A stretch of DNA of 64,000 nucleotides from the NCBI GenBank assembly GCA_038230275.1, contig JBBRNO010000010.1, forward strand, positions 33,559-97,558. The letters run 5' to 3'. The position numbers were made by a program, and so were the translations under genes. The DNA comes from JANXXV01 sp038230275 (lineage in GTDB: Bacteria > Acidobacteriota > Terriglobia > Bryobacterales > Bryobacteraceae). The notes under the pieces were generated by a model. It ran no database searches. It was not told the DNA's origin and was given only the letters and a program-made list of their open reading frames with translations. The number at the start of each line of letters is the position of its first letter. Position 1 is the stretch's first letter. Positions 1 through 9,568 of the stretch are shown one piece after another.

Positions 1-33
1 CGGATTGGGTTTTCTGAGCGGGCTGTTTTGGTT

Positions 34-49
34 TGGCTCGAAACCTGCA
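34..49 (+). promoter_or_regulatory. Candidate sigma-54 promoter of the EPS locus
   Basis: The sequence reads TGGCTCGAAACCTGCA. Against the -24/-12 consensus TGGCACG-N4-TTGCW it has the invariant GG and GC exactly 10 bases apart and only two mismatches. It lies about 77 bases before the ATG at 126. A sigma-54 activator gene lies at 33162-34703. Promoter function is inferred. Confidence 0.6.
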
Positions 50-125
50 AACAAATTGTCAACAAACTCGGTTTTTGCCCGGATTACGCGTTAAGAAACA
101 TAAGAAACATATTTTGAAACTTTTC

Positions 126-767
126 ATGAGGCGTTCCCTTGACATCCTGCTCTCCACCGCGGCGCTTTTGGTCCTGAGCCCGCTATTGCTGGTGGTGGCG
201 GTGGCGGTGATGTTGGATTCCGGCGGCGGCGCGTTTTATCTGGCGCGGCGTTCGGGCAAAGCCGGGAAGACGTTCCGTATGTGGAAATTCCGGACAATGG
301 TTACTGGAGCCGCAAAACTGGGCGCCATCACCGGCCGGGGAGACGCGAGAATCACCCGTATGGGAAGGATTCTGCGGGCCTCCAAGATTGACGAGTTGCC
401 GCAGTTCATCAATGTGTTGATGGGGCAGATGAGTTTGGTTGGTCCGCGTCCAGAGTCGCCTGAAATCGTGGCGCTGTACACGCCCGAACAACGCAAGGTG
501 CTGGCAGCGAAGCCGGGCGTAACCGGCCGGGTGCAGCTGGATTCGGGTGAAGAATCCGATCAGATTCCGATGGGCGTCCACGCAGACGATTACTATGTTC
601 AGCATTTAATGAACCGCAAGATTCAGACAGACCTCTCGTATTTGAGTGGTCGAACGCTTTTGTCGGACACAAAAATTCTTATGGAAACCGCTGTATATAT
701 ACTGCATTCTTTAATTCGATTGACAACAAAAAAACAGATTGGACAAGACGTGAAGGAGGTGCTTTGA
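126..767 (+). CDS. Undecaprenyl-phosphate sugar phosphotransferase (initiating transferase)
   Basis: Bacterial sugar transferase family, single-domain form of about 213 residues. Family knowledge: it moves a sugar-1-phosphate from a nucleotide sugar to undecaprenyl phosphate at the inner membrane, the first step of exopolysaccharide repeat synthesis. One hydrophobic segment (residues 5-30) is followed by the KFRTM motif (54-58), the KIDELPQ stretch (87-93) and LVGPRPE (104-110). An upstream TTG at 33 gives a longer frame, but it overlaps the sigma-54 promoter match and adds only basic, non-family residues, so the ATG at 126 is preferred. The gene stops one base before the aminotransferase ATG, so the two are probably cotranscribed. 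Sugar specificity cannot be read from the sequence. Confidence 0.9.
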   Translation: MRRSLDILLSTAALLVLSPLLLVVAVAVMLDSGGGAFYLARRSGKAGKTFRMWKFRTMVTGAAKLGAITGRGDARITRMGRILRASKIDELPQFINVLMGQMSLVGPRPESPEIVALYTPEQRKVLAAKPGVTGRVQLDSGEESDQIPMGVHADDYYVQHLMNRKIQTDLSYLSGRTLLSDTKILMETAVYILHSLIRLTTKKQIGQDVKEVL

Positions 768-768
768 A

Positions 769-1974
769 ATGGTTGAAGTCCCGTTCCACCGGCCAAGTAT
801 CGGTCAGGAAGAAATTAACGAGGTTGTAGACACGATGCAGTCGGGCTGGTTGACAACCGGTCCCAAAACGATGCGGTTTGAGGCCGATTTCCGGGAAAAG
901 CTCGGCGTGCCGCACGCCCTGGCGGTAAATTCGTGCACCGCTGGATTGCACTTGGCGCTGGCCGCGCTGAACATCGGCCCTGGCGCTGAAGTCATCACTA
1001 CGCCGCTCACCTTCTGCGCTACCGTCAACGTGATCCTGCACATGGGCGCGACTCCTGTGCTGGCAGACATCGGCCCGGACGGAAACATCGATCCGGCATC
1101 AGTGGAATCACGCATCACGGAAAACACACGCGCCATCATTCCCGTTCATTTCGCCGGACTTCCAGTGGAGATGGACGCGATCTGGGACATCGCCAGGCGG
1201 CATCGCCTATATGTGATTGAAGACTGCGCGCATGCCATCGGCGCTACCTATCGCGGCTGGCCGATCGGTGCGGGAAATCCGGAAATGGGCAACTACAGCG
1301 ACGCGGCTGCCTTTAGTTTCTACGCCACCAAGAACATGACTACCGGCGAGGGCGGCATGGTGACATCGCATGACGCGGCGCTGGCCGAGGCGATGAAAGT
1401 GCTTTGCTTGCACGGCATCAGCAAGGATGCCTGGAATCGCTACTCCGATAAGGGAAACTGGTTCTACGAAGTGCTGCGGCCAGGGTTTAAATACAACCTG
1501 AGCGACCTGCAGTCGGCCATCGGAATTCATCAGCTAAAGAAGCTGGACGGCTTTACCGCCGCACGCACGCAATTTGCGCGGCTGTACAACGAATTGTTCG
1601 CCGGTGTGGATGAATTTCAAGTGCCCGCCGACAAAGCGCACTGCCGCCACGCCTGGCATCTCTATGTTCTGCGTCTGAATCTGGAAAAAGTGGGAATCAG
1701 CCGCGACGAATTTATCACCTGCATGCGGGAAAAGGGCATCGGTACCAGCGTCCATTTCATCCCGATCCCGCTGCATCCTTTTTTTGCTCCCTATGCGCAC
1801 CGGGCGGAAAATCACTGCCCGCAGGCATTGGCGTTGTATCCAAGAATCGTTTCGTTGCCGTTGTTCCCGGGAATGACGGAAGAACAAGTGCGGTATGTTG
1901 CGGAAACCGCCAAGACAATCATTCATAAGACGAAGAAGGTCAAGCAGATGCCCGTGCTCGTTGGAGGAAAGTAA
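769..1974 (+). CDS. DegT/DnrJ/EryC1/StrS family sugar aminotransferase
   Basis: PLP-dependent aminotransferase of nucleotide-sugar biosynthesis, 401 residues, the normal family length. It probably aminates a keto-sugar nucleotide made by the dehydratase encoded next door. The PLP lysine is K188 in FYATKNMTTGEGG, and the conserved EDCAHAIG stretch precedes it. A strong ribosome site (GGAGG) sits 8-12 bases before the ATG. It is followed without a gap by the FlaA1/CapD-like gene at 1975, a common partnership for making amino sugars such as bacillosamine- or QuiNAc-type residues. The exact sugar is not determinable here. Confidence 0.92.
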   Translation: MVEVPFHRPSIGQEEINEVVDTMQSGWLTTGPKTMRFEADFREKLGVPHALAVNSCTAGLHLALAALNIGPGAEVITTPLTFCATVNVILHMGATPVLADIGPDGNIDPASVESRITENTRAIIPVHFAGLPVEMDAIWDIARRHRLYVIEDCAHAIGATYRGWPIGAGNPEMGNYSDAAAFSFYATKNMTTGEGGMVTSHDAALAEAMKVLCLHGISKDAWNRYSDKGNWFYEVLRPGFKYNLSDLQSAIGIHQLKKLDGFTAARTQFARLYNELFAGVDEFQVPADKAHCRHAWHLYVLRLNLEKVGISRDEFITCMREKGIGTSVHFIPIPLHPFFAPYAHRAENHCPQALALYPRIVSLPLFPGMTEEQVRYVAETAKTIIHKTKKVKQMPVLVGGK

Positions 1975-3948
1975 ATGTCAGCGTCTCTGAACCGGTTGCA
2001 GTGGTGGGTATGGACCGTTGCGCGCCACGTTTCCATCATCGTTTTGTCTTTCTGGCTGGCTTGGCTGTTGCGATTTGATTTCGCGATCCCCCATACGGAG
2101 TTGTCCGTTTTTTATCGCGGTCTGGTAATCGCAGTGATAGCCAAGATGCTCGTCAGTGTCGCTATGGGAATGCACCGGGAACGGTGGTGGGGATATCAGG
2201 GGTTCACCGACCTGATGCGAGCCTTTGAACACTGTGTGCTCGCATCGGCGGTGGCCGGTCTGGCGATCTTCGCCTTCATCGGCCTGGACTTTCCGCGATC
2301 CGTTTATTTCCTGGATCTTATCCTGTGCTTTCTCTTGAGCGGTGGGTCACGCTTTGCCGCCCGGTTGCAGCAGGAGCTGCTTACCGACTGGTCGAAGCGG
2401 CATGGACAAAAGGGACTTCTGATTTACGGTGCCGGAGTAGCAGGCATTACGCTGGCTAGAGAGATTCGCGACAATCCGGACCTGGGCTATCGGGTTATAG
2501 GATTCCTGGACGACGACTTGCGAAAGAAAGGCGCGCGGCTGATGGGTCTTCCTGTTCTGGGGTCCGGCGACGACGCTAGCCAGATCGTTAAGAATCAGTC
2601 AAAGAAGAGCTCGCCGGTGGAAGAAATCGTAGTGGCGATGCCTGCCGCTACTGGTAAGCAGATTCGCGCCGCGGTCGCCAAAGGACAGGCTGCTGGCGTC
2701 GCATCCAGAATCGTTCCCGGACTTGGACAGTTGATGAGCGGGAAGTTGTCCGTAGGCAAGATGCGAGACATCTCGGTGACCGACCTGTTGGGTCGCGAAC
2801 CGGTGGAACTGGACCTCGATCTGGTGCGGCGCGCCACCACTGGCCGTGCAATTCTTGTCACAGGAGCGGCGGGCTCCATCGGATCTGAGCTTTGCAACCA
2901 ACTGGCGCAGTTCAATCCTTCTTTATTGATCGCATTCGATCAGGCGGAAAGCGAGCTTTTCCGGGTGGAGGGCGAACTGCGCGGCAAGTATCCGAATCTC
3001 AATCTTGTCGCCGAAGTGGGCGATATTCGCGACCAGTTCCAGGTGGAGCACGTGATCGACAGCTACTCCATCGATTCCATCTTCCATGCCGCCGCCTACA
3101 AGCACGTTCCGTTGATGGAACGCCAGGTGTGCGAAGCGGTACGAAACAACGTCCTTGGTACCTGGAATTTGGCGCAAGCGGCTTGGCGCGGAAACGTCAA
3201 AAACTTCCTGCTGATCTCTACCGACAAAGCGGTAAACCCCACCAGCATTATGGGATTGACCAAGCGGATTGCCGAGCTGATTGTCGCCGCCCAACGCTCC
3301 GCCCTGGTTGCCGGTAGCGCCACTAAGTTTGTCTCTGTCCGATTCGGCAATGTACTGGTGAGCAATGGCAGCGTGGTGCCAACTTTCCAGAAACAGATCG
3401 CCGCCGGTGGACCGGTGACGGTCACAACCGCTGGAATGCGCCGCTACTTCATGACAGTGCAGGAAGCGGTGCAGCTGGTGCTGCAGGCTTCCACCATGGG
3501 AAAAGGGCGCGAGATTTTCGTGCTCGATATGGGTAGCCCGGTGAAAATTGTCGACCTGGCGCGGAACATGATCAAACTGGCCGGTTTTGTGCCGGGTGAA
3601 GATATTGAGATCCGGTTCACCGGGCTTCGCCCCGGCGAAAAGACCTACGAAGAAGTGAATCTCGACAGCGAAGATATGGTTCCCACCAGCCATTCGAAGA
3701 TCCGGGTGTTCCAGGGACGATCGATCACCTTTCAGCAGCTGGCACCGTGGATTTCCGAGCTTCAGCATTTGTTGAGACGAAGGGATAGTGCCGGATTGGT
3801 GGAGCATCTCACCATTCTTGTACCGGAATATCAACCGAACCCACAAGAAGAAGCAGCCCCTGAACCGGCGGAGAAGACTGAGGCGAGTAAGCACCTTGCA
3901 CCCGCCGCATCCAGATTAGTTCAGGTATTTAAAACCGCCGCCGGTTGA
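1975..3948 (+). CDS. FlaA1/CapD/WbpM-like membrane nucleotide-sugar dehydratase/epimerase
   Basis: 657-residue polysaccharide biosynthesis protein. The N-terminus carries about four hydrophobic segments (residues 10-125). A first Rossmann-like domain follows (GAGVAG near residue 150), then the catalytic short-chain dehydrogenase domain with the glycine motif GAAGSIGSE starting at G297. As in WbpM/FlaA1 relatives, the usual YxxxK is replaced by MxxxK (M426 to K430, in NPTSIMGLTK). These enzymes usually act as UDP-GlcNAc 4,6-dehydratases and feed aminotransferases like the one upstream. The last 40 residues are proline/glutamate-rich and look like a linker. The stop overlaps a possible TTG start of the next gene, which indicates an operon. 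Confidence 0.92.
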   Translation: MSASLNRLQWWVWTVARHVSIIVLSFWLAWLLRFDFAIPHTELSVFYRGLVIAVIAKMLVSVAMGMHRERWWGYQGFTDLMRAFEHCVLASAVAGLAIFAFIGLDFPRSVYFLDLILCFLLSGGSRFAARLQQELLTDWSKRHGQKGLLIYGAGVAGITLAREIRDNPDLGYRVIGFLDDDLRKKGARLMGLPVLGSGDDASQIVKNQSKKSSPVEEIVVAMPAATGKQIRAAVAKGQAAGVASRIVPGLGQLMSGKLSVGKMRDISVTDLLGREPVELDLDLVRRATTGRAILVTGAAGSIGSELCNQLAQFNPSLLIAFDQAESELFRVEGELRGKYPNLNLVAEVGDIRDQFQVEHVIDSYSIDSIFHAAAYKHVPLMERQVCEAVRNNVLGTWNLAQAAWRGNVKNFLLISTDKAVNPTSIMGLTKRIAELIVAAQRSALVAGSATKFVSVRFGNVLVSNGSVVPTFQKQIAAGGPVTVTTAGMRRYFMTVQEAVQLVLQASTMGKGREIFVLDMGSPVKIVDLARNMIKLAGFVPGEDIEIRFTGLRPGEKTYEEVNLDSEDMVPTSHSKIRVFQGRSITFQQLAPWISELQHLLRRRDSAGLVEHLTILVPEYQPNPQEEAAPEPAEKTEASKHLAPAASRLVQVFKTAAG

Positions 3949-3956
3949 CATCTGTT

Positions 3957-5219
3957 ATGCAAAGTCCGGCAGTAGAAATTCTCGGAAAAGCGGAGGCGTC
4001 CGTCACGCGCGTACCTCCAATGCGCGTGTTCATGATGGACCTGCTCACGATCGTGCCGTATTACAACGGCCACCTCTGTGCCGCTTTGAAGAACATCGAT
4101 GGTTTGCAGGTCGATCTCGGCTCCATCACCTATCATCTGGACCGCGGATTTTTCCAGCGCCAGCAACTGCGGCCAGGTGCGGGTCTGGCCGCGGGACTGA
4201 TCGATGTCGTCTCCCGGTTCTCCATCGGACCGGATCTGGTGAGGCGGGTATTGAAAACCTTGGAATGCCTGCTGAATATATGCATTCTTATGGTCAACTT
4301 CCGCATCCGCAAACCGGATTTGATCCACGTGCAATTTCTGCCCATGATCAAATTCGGATTTCCATTCGAGCTTTGGTTTCTGAGGGCTATGAAGCGGCGG
4401 GGCATCCGAATCGTTCACACCGTACACAATGTTCTTCCGCAGAATACGGGCGATCGGTATCGCGCGCAATACGCAGAGATTTACAGCACCGCCAGCCGGT
4501 TCATCTGCCACGATGGCTGTGCGAAGGACCGCTTAGTGGCTGAGTTCGGAGTGGACCCGAAACGGATCTCGGTGATCGCTCACGGGCCCTTGCTCGAAAA
4601 CGAATCTACCCAGACGCGGGAGCAGGCTCGCAGCAAAGTGGGCGTTTCTCCGGATCAGGTGCTGGTGTTGTGGCAGGGAATCCTGCGTCCGTACAAAGGC
4701 GTACCGTTCCTGCTGGACGCCTGGAAACACGTGCAGGCCTCCAGTGGCCGTGCTTGTTTGGCTATTGTGGGAAGTGGCGACGAAGAGCAGATCAAGAACA
4801 TTCAGGAACAAGTAGCATCACTAGGAATTTCCTCGTCCGTTCGGCTCGAATTGCGATTCGTATCGGTGGACGAATTAGCGGATTTCTATCTGGCGGCCGA
4901 CATTCTGGTTTACCCCTACAGCGAGATCACCACTAGCGGCGCACTGATGACGGGCATTGGATACGGGAAAGCAATCGTGGCCTCCCGGCTTCCCGCCTTC
5001 GATCACCTGCTCCGCGATGGAGACAACGCGCTACTGATTCCCTACGGAGACGTGGAGGATCTGTCGCGAACTCTGCTGCGTCTGATTAGTGAGCCCTTTT
5101 TGCGCCAGCGTCTGGGCGAAAGCGCGCGAGAGAGCCATCGCAGCGGACCGCAGTGGACGGATATTGCTGCCAGCACGGCCCGTTGTTATGAATCGGCGTT
5201 AAGCGGAGAGTCGCTGTGA
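3957..5219 (+). CDS. GT4-family glycosyltransferase
   Basis: Glycosyltransferase of the GT-B fold, about 420 residues. The N-terminal acceptor domain contains the HTVHNVLP stretch typical of GT4 enzymes. The C-terminal nucleotide-sugar domain contains LWQGILRPYKG, the usual start of the donor site, and YPYSEITTSGALMTG in place of the classical E-x7-E segment. It presumably adds one sugar to the lipid-linked repeat on the cytoplasmic face. A TTG start at 3945 overlapping the previous stop is possible; the ATG at 3957 is used here. The end overlaps the GTG of the flippase gene by 4 bases (GTGA), a sign of translational coupling. Confidence 0.88.
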   Translation: MQSPAVEILGKAEASVTRVPPMRVFMMDLLTIVPYYNGHLCAALKNIDGLQVDLGSITYHLDRGFFQRQQLRPGAGLAAGLIDVVSRFSIGPDLVRRVLKTLECLLNICILMVNFRIRKPDLIHVQFLPMIKFGFPFELWFLRAMKRRGIRIVHTVHNVLPQNTGDRYRAQYAEIYSTASRFICHDGCAKDRLVAEFGVDPKRISVIAHGPLLENESTQTREQARSKVGVSPDQVLVLWQGILRPYKGVPFLLDAWKHVQASSGRACLAIVGSGDEEQIKNIQEQVASLGISSSVRLELRFVSVDELADFYLAADILVYPYSEITTSGALMTGIGYGKAIVASRLPAFDHLLRDGDNALLIPYGDVEDLSRTLLRLISEPFLRQRLGESARESHRSGPQWTDIAASTARCYESALSGESL

Positions 5220-6826
5220 ATTCAGGTTTGAGCGCCGGTTTGGATACGAACGCCGAGGACGAAACGGCGAGCGAAACCAGTTCCGGCACTCCTGTTGCCG
5301 CGGAAACGGCGCGCCTGGTCACCGGCGAGCTGAAAACCCTATTTCAACAGTCTTCTCATTACCTTGTAGGCCTGATCGGTGGTCTGGCGCTTGGGTTCGT
5401 CTCGTTCCCTATATTTACCCGTGCGTTCTCGGTCGCCGATTATGGGCTGATCGATTTCGCTCAAAAGATTTTACTACTACTCACGGCCACATCGAAGTGC
5501 GGTATGCAAAATTCGGCGCTACGGTTCTTTGACGGGGACGCATTCGCGAAGGATTCTGGCGCCGCACAACGCTACTACTCTTCCATGTTGTTTAGCGTGA
5601 CCGCTACCGGAGCGATTGTCACCTTTCTGTTCGTGGCCGTTCTGCACCTGGTTCCCGAATCGATGGTGAGTGGTCCGATGGTTGCAGTACTCGTCTTCAC
5701 TTCAGCCCTGATCGTTCTACGCTCCATGCAGTCGATGTTATGGTCTTTTCTGCGCATCGAGGAGCGAACCAAGCTTTATAATGTGCTGTCCTTCGTAATT
5801 CGCGGCGGCACAATCGCCGCGGTCTGCTTGTTGATTCCACTTACCGGGCCTACGGTTAAGACCTATTTCACGGGCACAATGGGGGTGGAATTCGCCGTTG
5901 TGCTGGCTGTCACTGTGCCGCTGTTCCGGCGCGGACTGCTTCACCTGAAAGGTCTGGATTTCGATCTTTGCCGTGCCGGTTTCGTGTTTGGTGTTCCGCT
6001 TGTAATTCAGGAACTGGCAGGCATCGTTCTGGACACAGGCGACCGCGGGTTGGTGCAGTACTATCTCGGAGGCGAGGCGTTAGGTCTCTATTCGGTCGCC
6101 TACGGTTTGTCCACCTACGTCAATAGCCTATTGATTGCTCCGCTGAGCTTGGCCATCCTCCCTATTTACCTGCGGATCTGGAACACAAGAGGGAGAGAGG
6201 CCACGATCGTATTTTTAAGCTTGGGTCTCGACCTATTCCTAATGGCGGCAGTGGGGCTTTTTGTAATCGCGTCGGTCACGGCACAGGATGCCGTCATTGT
6301 CCTTGCTTCTCCTAAGTACCGCGGCGCGGAAACGCTGATTCCCACGCTGGTAGCCGGGCTTCTGATTTATACCACCTACATTTTTCTGAATGCAGGTTTG
6401 GTGATTGAAAAAAGGACGAAGGTGTTTGGCGGTGTTCTGTTGTGTGCCGCCGTTTTGAACATCGCCTTAAACTGCCTGCTGCTGCCGCGAATCGGTTTGC
6501 AGGCGGCGGCGTTGGCCACGCTACTAAGCTACGGGCTTTGCACCGTGCTGTTGTCGATTTATTCGTTCAAAGTGCTGCCGCTGAATGTTGAGTGGCTCGC
6601 GCTGGCTCGGTATCTTTGCGCGGGTGGCATCACATGGGCACTGGTTGTGCATGTACATTTCCATCTGCTCTGGGTCAATCTTTTGGCGAAGCCGTCTACT
6701 GCAGTACTGGTATATGCCGCGCTGTTGTATGTTCTAGACCGCCGGGTTCGCGAGTTCGCCAAGCAACTCCCAACGCGACTGGGAATTCAACCCTCCGCGG
6801 CATCAGGAATTAAAGGAATTAAGTGA
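5216..6826 (+). CDS. Wzx-like polysaccharide flippase (MOP/MVF superfamily)
   Basis: 536-residue polytopic membrane protein with roughly 12-14 hydrophobic segments and an acidic/threonine-rich N-terminal tail of about 45 residues. The pattern (SHYLVGLIGGLALGF at the first helix, long alternating helices, RRLFL-like basic loops) fits the polysaccharide biosynthesis/flippase family that moves undecaprenyl-linked repeats across the inner membrane. The GTG start has a GGAGA site 6 bases upstream and overlaps the preceding stop. Its own stop overlaps the GTG of the secreted beta-helix gene. Together with the polymerase at 22618 it defines a Wzx/Wzy-dependent locus. Confidence 0.85.
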   Translation: MNSGLSAGLDTNAEDETASETSSGTPVAAETARLVTGELKTLFQQSSHYLVGLIGGLALGFVSFPIFTRAFSVADYGLIDFAQKILLLLTATSKCGMQNSALRFFDGDAFAKDSGAAQRYYSSMLFSVTATGAIVTFLFVAVLHLVPESMVSGPMVAVLVFTSALIVLRSMQSMLWSFLRIEERTKLYNVLSFVIRGGTIAAVCLLIPLTGPTVKTYFTGTMGVEFAVVLAVTVPLFRRGLLHLKGLDFDLCRAGFVFGVPLVIQELAGIVLDTGDRGLVQYYLGGEALGLYSVAYGLSTYVNSLLIAPLSLAILPIYLRIWNTRGREATIVFLSLGLDLFLMAAVGLFVIASVTAQDAVIVLASPKYRGAETLIPTLVAGLLIYTTYIFLNAGLVIEKRTKVFGGVLLCAAVLNIALNCLLLPRIGLQAAALATLLSYGLCTVLLSIYSFKVLPLNVEWLALARYLCAGGITWALVVHVHFHLLWVNLLAKPSTAVLVYAALLYVLDRRVREFAKQLPTRLGIQPSAASGIKGIK

Positions 6827-9504
6827 ACTTGATGGTCACCAAAACAGGCGCTTTCTTCATCCTTTCTTTCGCGTTATCGGCGGCCGGCGCGCAAGCCGCC
6901 GAGCCTCACATTTTCTTTCCGGATCTGGAGAGCGGCCCCAACTCGGGCGGCGAGAAAAATGCGGGCGCCTATGTCACCATATACGGCAAAAGGTTCGGAT
7001 CTTCGCAGGGAAGTTCAAAAGTAACCATAGGAAGCGGCAGTGCATCCGCCTACCCGGTGTGGACCGATACCAAGATCACATTCCAATTGGGAACCGCCGC
7101 AACGACCGGAAGCATCAACGTGACCACCTCCGCCGGAAAGTCGAATTCGGTCCCCTTTACCGTGCGGAAGGGCAGTGTCCGCTACGTTGCTACCAATGGA
7201 AACGACGGCAGCGACGGCAGTTTCGGCAAGCCATGGAAGACCCTGCCACACGCCGTCCAGACGATTAAGGCGGGCGACATCATTTACGCTATGAACGGCG
7301 TCCGTCAAACCGTGGACGACGGGAATGGTTGGAACGCCGCCATCCTTTTGCGGAATGAGTGGTGTAGCGGTTCAGAAGCGCGAGCTCTGGTGGCCTATCC
7401 TGGCGCCAGTGTATTAATCGGCTCTAGCACCGGTTCCCCTAATTTCGGCGTACGGACAACGGATGGCTCCGGCGGCCCTTGCCAGGGCAACTGGGTATTC
7501 TCCGGTTTATCGTTCAATTCCCTTTTGGGAATGCTACTTGCCGGAGGTAGCCATTGGCGCATTGTCGGCAACGAATTTACGTGTCCCAACGGCGATGGTG
7601 GTGCGGCCTGCTTTCAAAGCAGCGAGGTGAACTACCTGCAGTTTTATGGAAACAACGTCCATGACACCGGCAAAATCGGCGCTTCTGCGCTCTATCACGG
7701 AGTCTATTTCTCCTCCGACACCAACCACATCGATATGGGCTGGAATACGATTGCCAATGTTCGCGGCTGCCGGGGACTGCAGGTCCATTCCTCACCGCTG
7801 GGACCCGGGGGCGCCGCCGATCCCACCGGTCGCAATCAGTTCGACCTTAGCATCCACGACAACGTAATCCACGACACCCAGTGCGACGGCATGATTCTGG
7901 CCACCATCGACCCTTCCAAAGGCAAAGTGGAAGTCTACAATAACGTCATCTATGACGCCGGCAAGGGCCCCAATAACCCCGAGCAAACCGGTGCCTGGTC
8001 CTGCATTAACATTCCCGGAACAACAAACAACGGAACGGACGGCAGCGGCACGGTTGAGGTTTACCACAATACGATGTACAACTGCGGCACGTTCCGCACC
8101 CCGCCGTACAGCAATGCGAACGCCGGCATTATCAATGGTGGGGGCAAAGGCAATCTGAAGGTTCGGCTGCGGAACAACGTATTCTATCAAGCCGCTAATA
8201 TTCCTCCGCTGGTTGCCTACAACGGAAGCCAGGTCTGCACCGGTTCGTCCGCATGCCAGGGATTTTTGGGTTCGAATAATCTGTTCTTTAACGCACCGCT
8301 GCCTGCAAGTCCGAATATCACAAAATCTATCGTTAAGGATCCCGCATTCGTCGATCTTGCCGCGAAGGACTTTCATCTGACAGCGGGAAGCGGAGCGAGG
8401 GGAGCAGGCTTAGACACAGGAGCAACAACCGATTTCGAGGGTCTCGCCAGGGGAGGATCGGCGGGTTACGATCTGGGAGCCTTCCAGTTTGCGGCACCGG
8501 CGATCGCCTCGATCCATTGCGCCGCGCCTGCCATCGTGACGCCGGGCAGCATCAACTGCGATCTGACCCTAAGCGCCGCTGTCTCTTCTGGAAGCGGCGG
8601 GGTGCAACTTTCCTTAGCGGGCGATACATCGTCTCTCACCGTCCCTGCAAATCTGCTGATAGCGGACGGATCGGCCAGGGGCAGTTTTCAACTAACATCC
8701 GCCGCCGTCACCGCGCGCACAGCCGCTAGCGTGACTGTAACGATGGACGGCCAGAACATCACACTTCCCATCTGGTTGCTACCTGCCGGCTCGCCGGTAT
8801 TGACCTCGGTTAGCAATGCCGCGAGCCTGGGTGCAACAGCCGTAAGTCCGGGGAGTATGATCACTGCGTTCGGCTCCAATCTGGGGCCATCCTCGCCCTC
8901 GACGGCCAAGCTGAATGGCCAAGGCCGGGTGGATACAGAGCTGAACGGAACTATTGTTCTTTTTGACGGTCAGGCGGTTCCCCTGCTCTATGTTGCCGCC
9001 GGCCAAGTGAACGCTTCAGCACCCTACGGACTAGGCGATGCTGGAAGCATCAGCGTCGAGATCAGCGTCCGCGGGCGGCTTTCGAATCCGATTGTGCTGC
9101 CGGTGCAAGCAACTTCGCCCGGACTCTTCACCGCCAACTCATCGGGAAAGGGACAAGTGTTGGCGTATAACGAAGACGGCACAAGAAACGGCCGCCAGAA
9201 TCCGGCGCGCCGTGGATCGGTTATCGTGTTCTACGCAGTTGGGTTGGGCGAAACGGCCCCGGGCGGCGTCGATGGCAAAATCGCATCCGGACAGCCGTCA
9301 ATACCCGTGACCGAGATATTTGTTCAGATCGGTGGACTGGACGCAGAGATATTGTACGCCGGCTCCACTTTCGGATCCATTGCCGGCGTATTTCAATTGA
9401 ATGTCCGTGTTCCGCTTACCGGCGAAACGGGCGAAGCTACTCCAATTTCCATTTCAGCGGCGGGGGCCGAAAGCCAGCCGGAAGCTACAATCACCACGGA
9501 GTGA
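6823..9504 (+). CDS. Secreted TIG/beta-helix protein with Solibacter-type C-terminal domain
   Basis: 893 residues. A signal peptide (about residues 4-26, ending ...AGAQAA) leads into an IPT/TIG-like domain (about 30-115). A right-handed parallel beta-helix region follows (about 120-560), opening with a DUF1565/PL6-like GNDGSDGSFGKPWKTL stretch. The C-terminus (about 665-890) has the SNAASLG...SPGSMITAFGSNLG signature of the Solibacter-type repeat domain TIGR03437. The start GTG follows AAAGGA at a good distance and overlaps the flippase stop, so it belongs to the EPS operon. The first ~560 residues are closely similar to the N-terminal half of the protein at 26980-31845, which carries a different tail. 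Inference: a surface polysaccharide-binding, lyase or epimerase-like protein; catalytic residues are not identifiable. Confidence 0.85.
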   Translation: MNLMVTKTGAFFILSFALSAAGAQAAEPHIFFPDLESGPNSGGEKNAGAYVTIYGKRFGSSQGSSKVTIGSGSASAYPVWTDTKITFQLGTAATTGSINVTTSAGKSNSVPFTVRKGSVRYVATNGNDGSDGSFGKPWKTLPHAVQTIKAGDIIYAMNGVRQTVDDGNGWNAAILLRNEWCSGSEARALVAYPGASVLIGSSTGSPNFGVRTTDGSGGPCQGNWVFSGLSFNSLLGMLLAGGSHWRIVGNEFTCPNGDGGAACFQSSEVNYLQFYGNNVHDTGKIGASALYHGVYFSSDTNHIDMGWNTIANVRGCRGLQVHSSPLGPGGAADPTGRNQFDLSIHDNVIHDTQCDGMILATIDPSKGKVEVYNNVIYDAGKGPNNPEQTGAWSCINIPGTTNNGTDGSGTVEVYHNTMYNCGTFRTPPYSNANAGIINGGGKGNLKVRLRNNVFYQAANIPPLVAYNGSQVCTGSSACQGFLGSNNLFFNAPLPASPNITKSIVKDPAFVDLAAKDFHLTAGSGARGAGLDTGATTDFEGLARGGSAGYDLGAFQFAAPAIASIHCAAPAIVTPGSINCDLTLSAAVSSGSGGVQLSLAGDTSSLTVPANLLIADGSARGSFQLTSAAVTARTAASVTVTMDGQNITLPIWLLPAGSPVLTSVSNAASLGATAVSPGSMITAFGSNLGPSSPSTAKLNGQGRVDTELNGTIVLFDGQAVPLLYVAAGQVNASAPYGLGDAGSISVEISVRGRLSNPIVLPVQATSPGLFTANSSGKGQVLAYNEDGTRNGRQNPARRGSVIVFYAVGLGETAPGGVDGKIASGQPSIPVTEIFVQIGGLDAEILYAGSTFGSIAGVFQLNVRVPLTGETGEATPISISAAGAESQPEATITTE

Positions 9505-9568
9505 CACATGAGCTGTTTGCCCCAAAGCGTTTCAACAGATCACAATTTCAATTCCAGGACGGAATACC

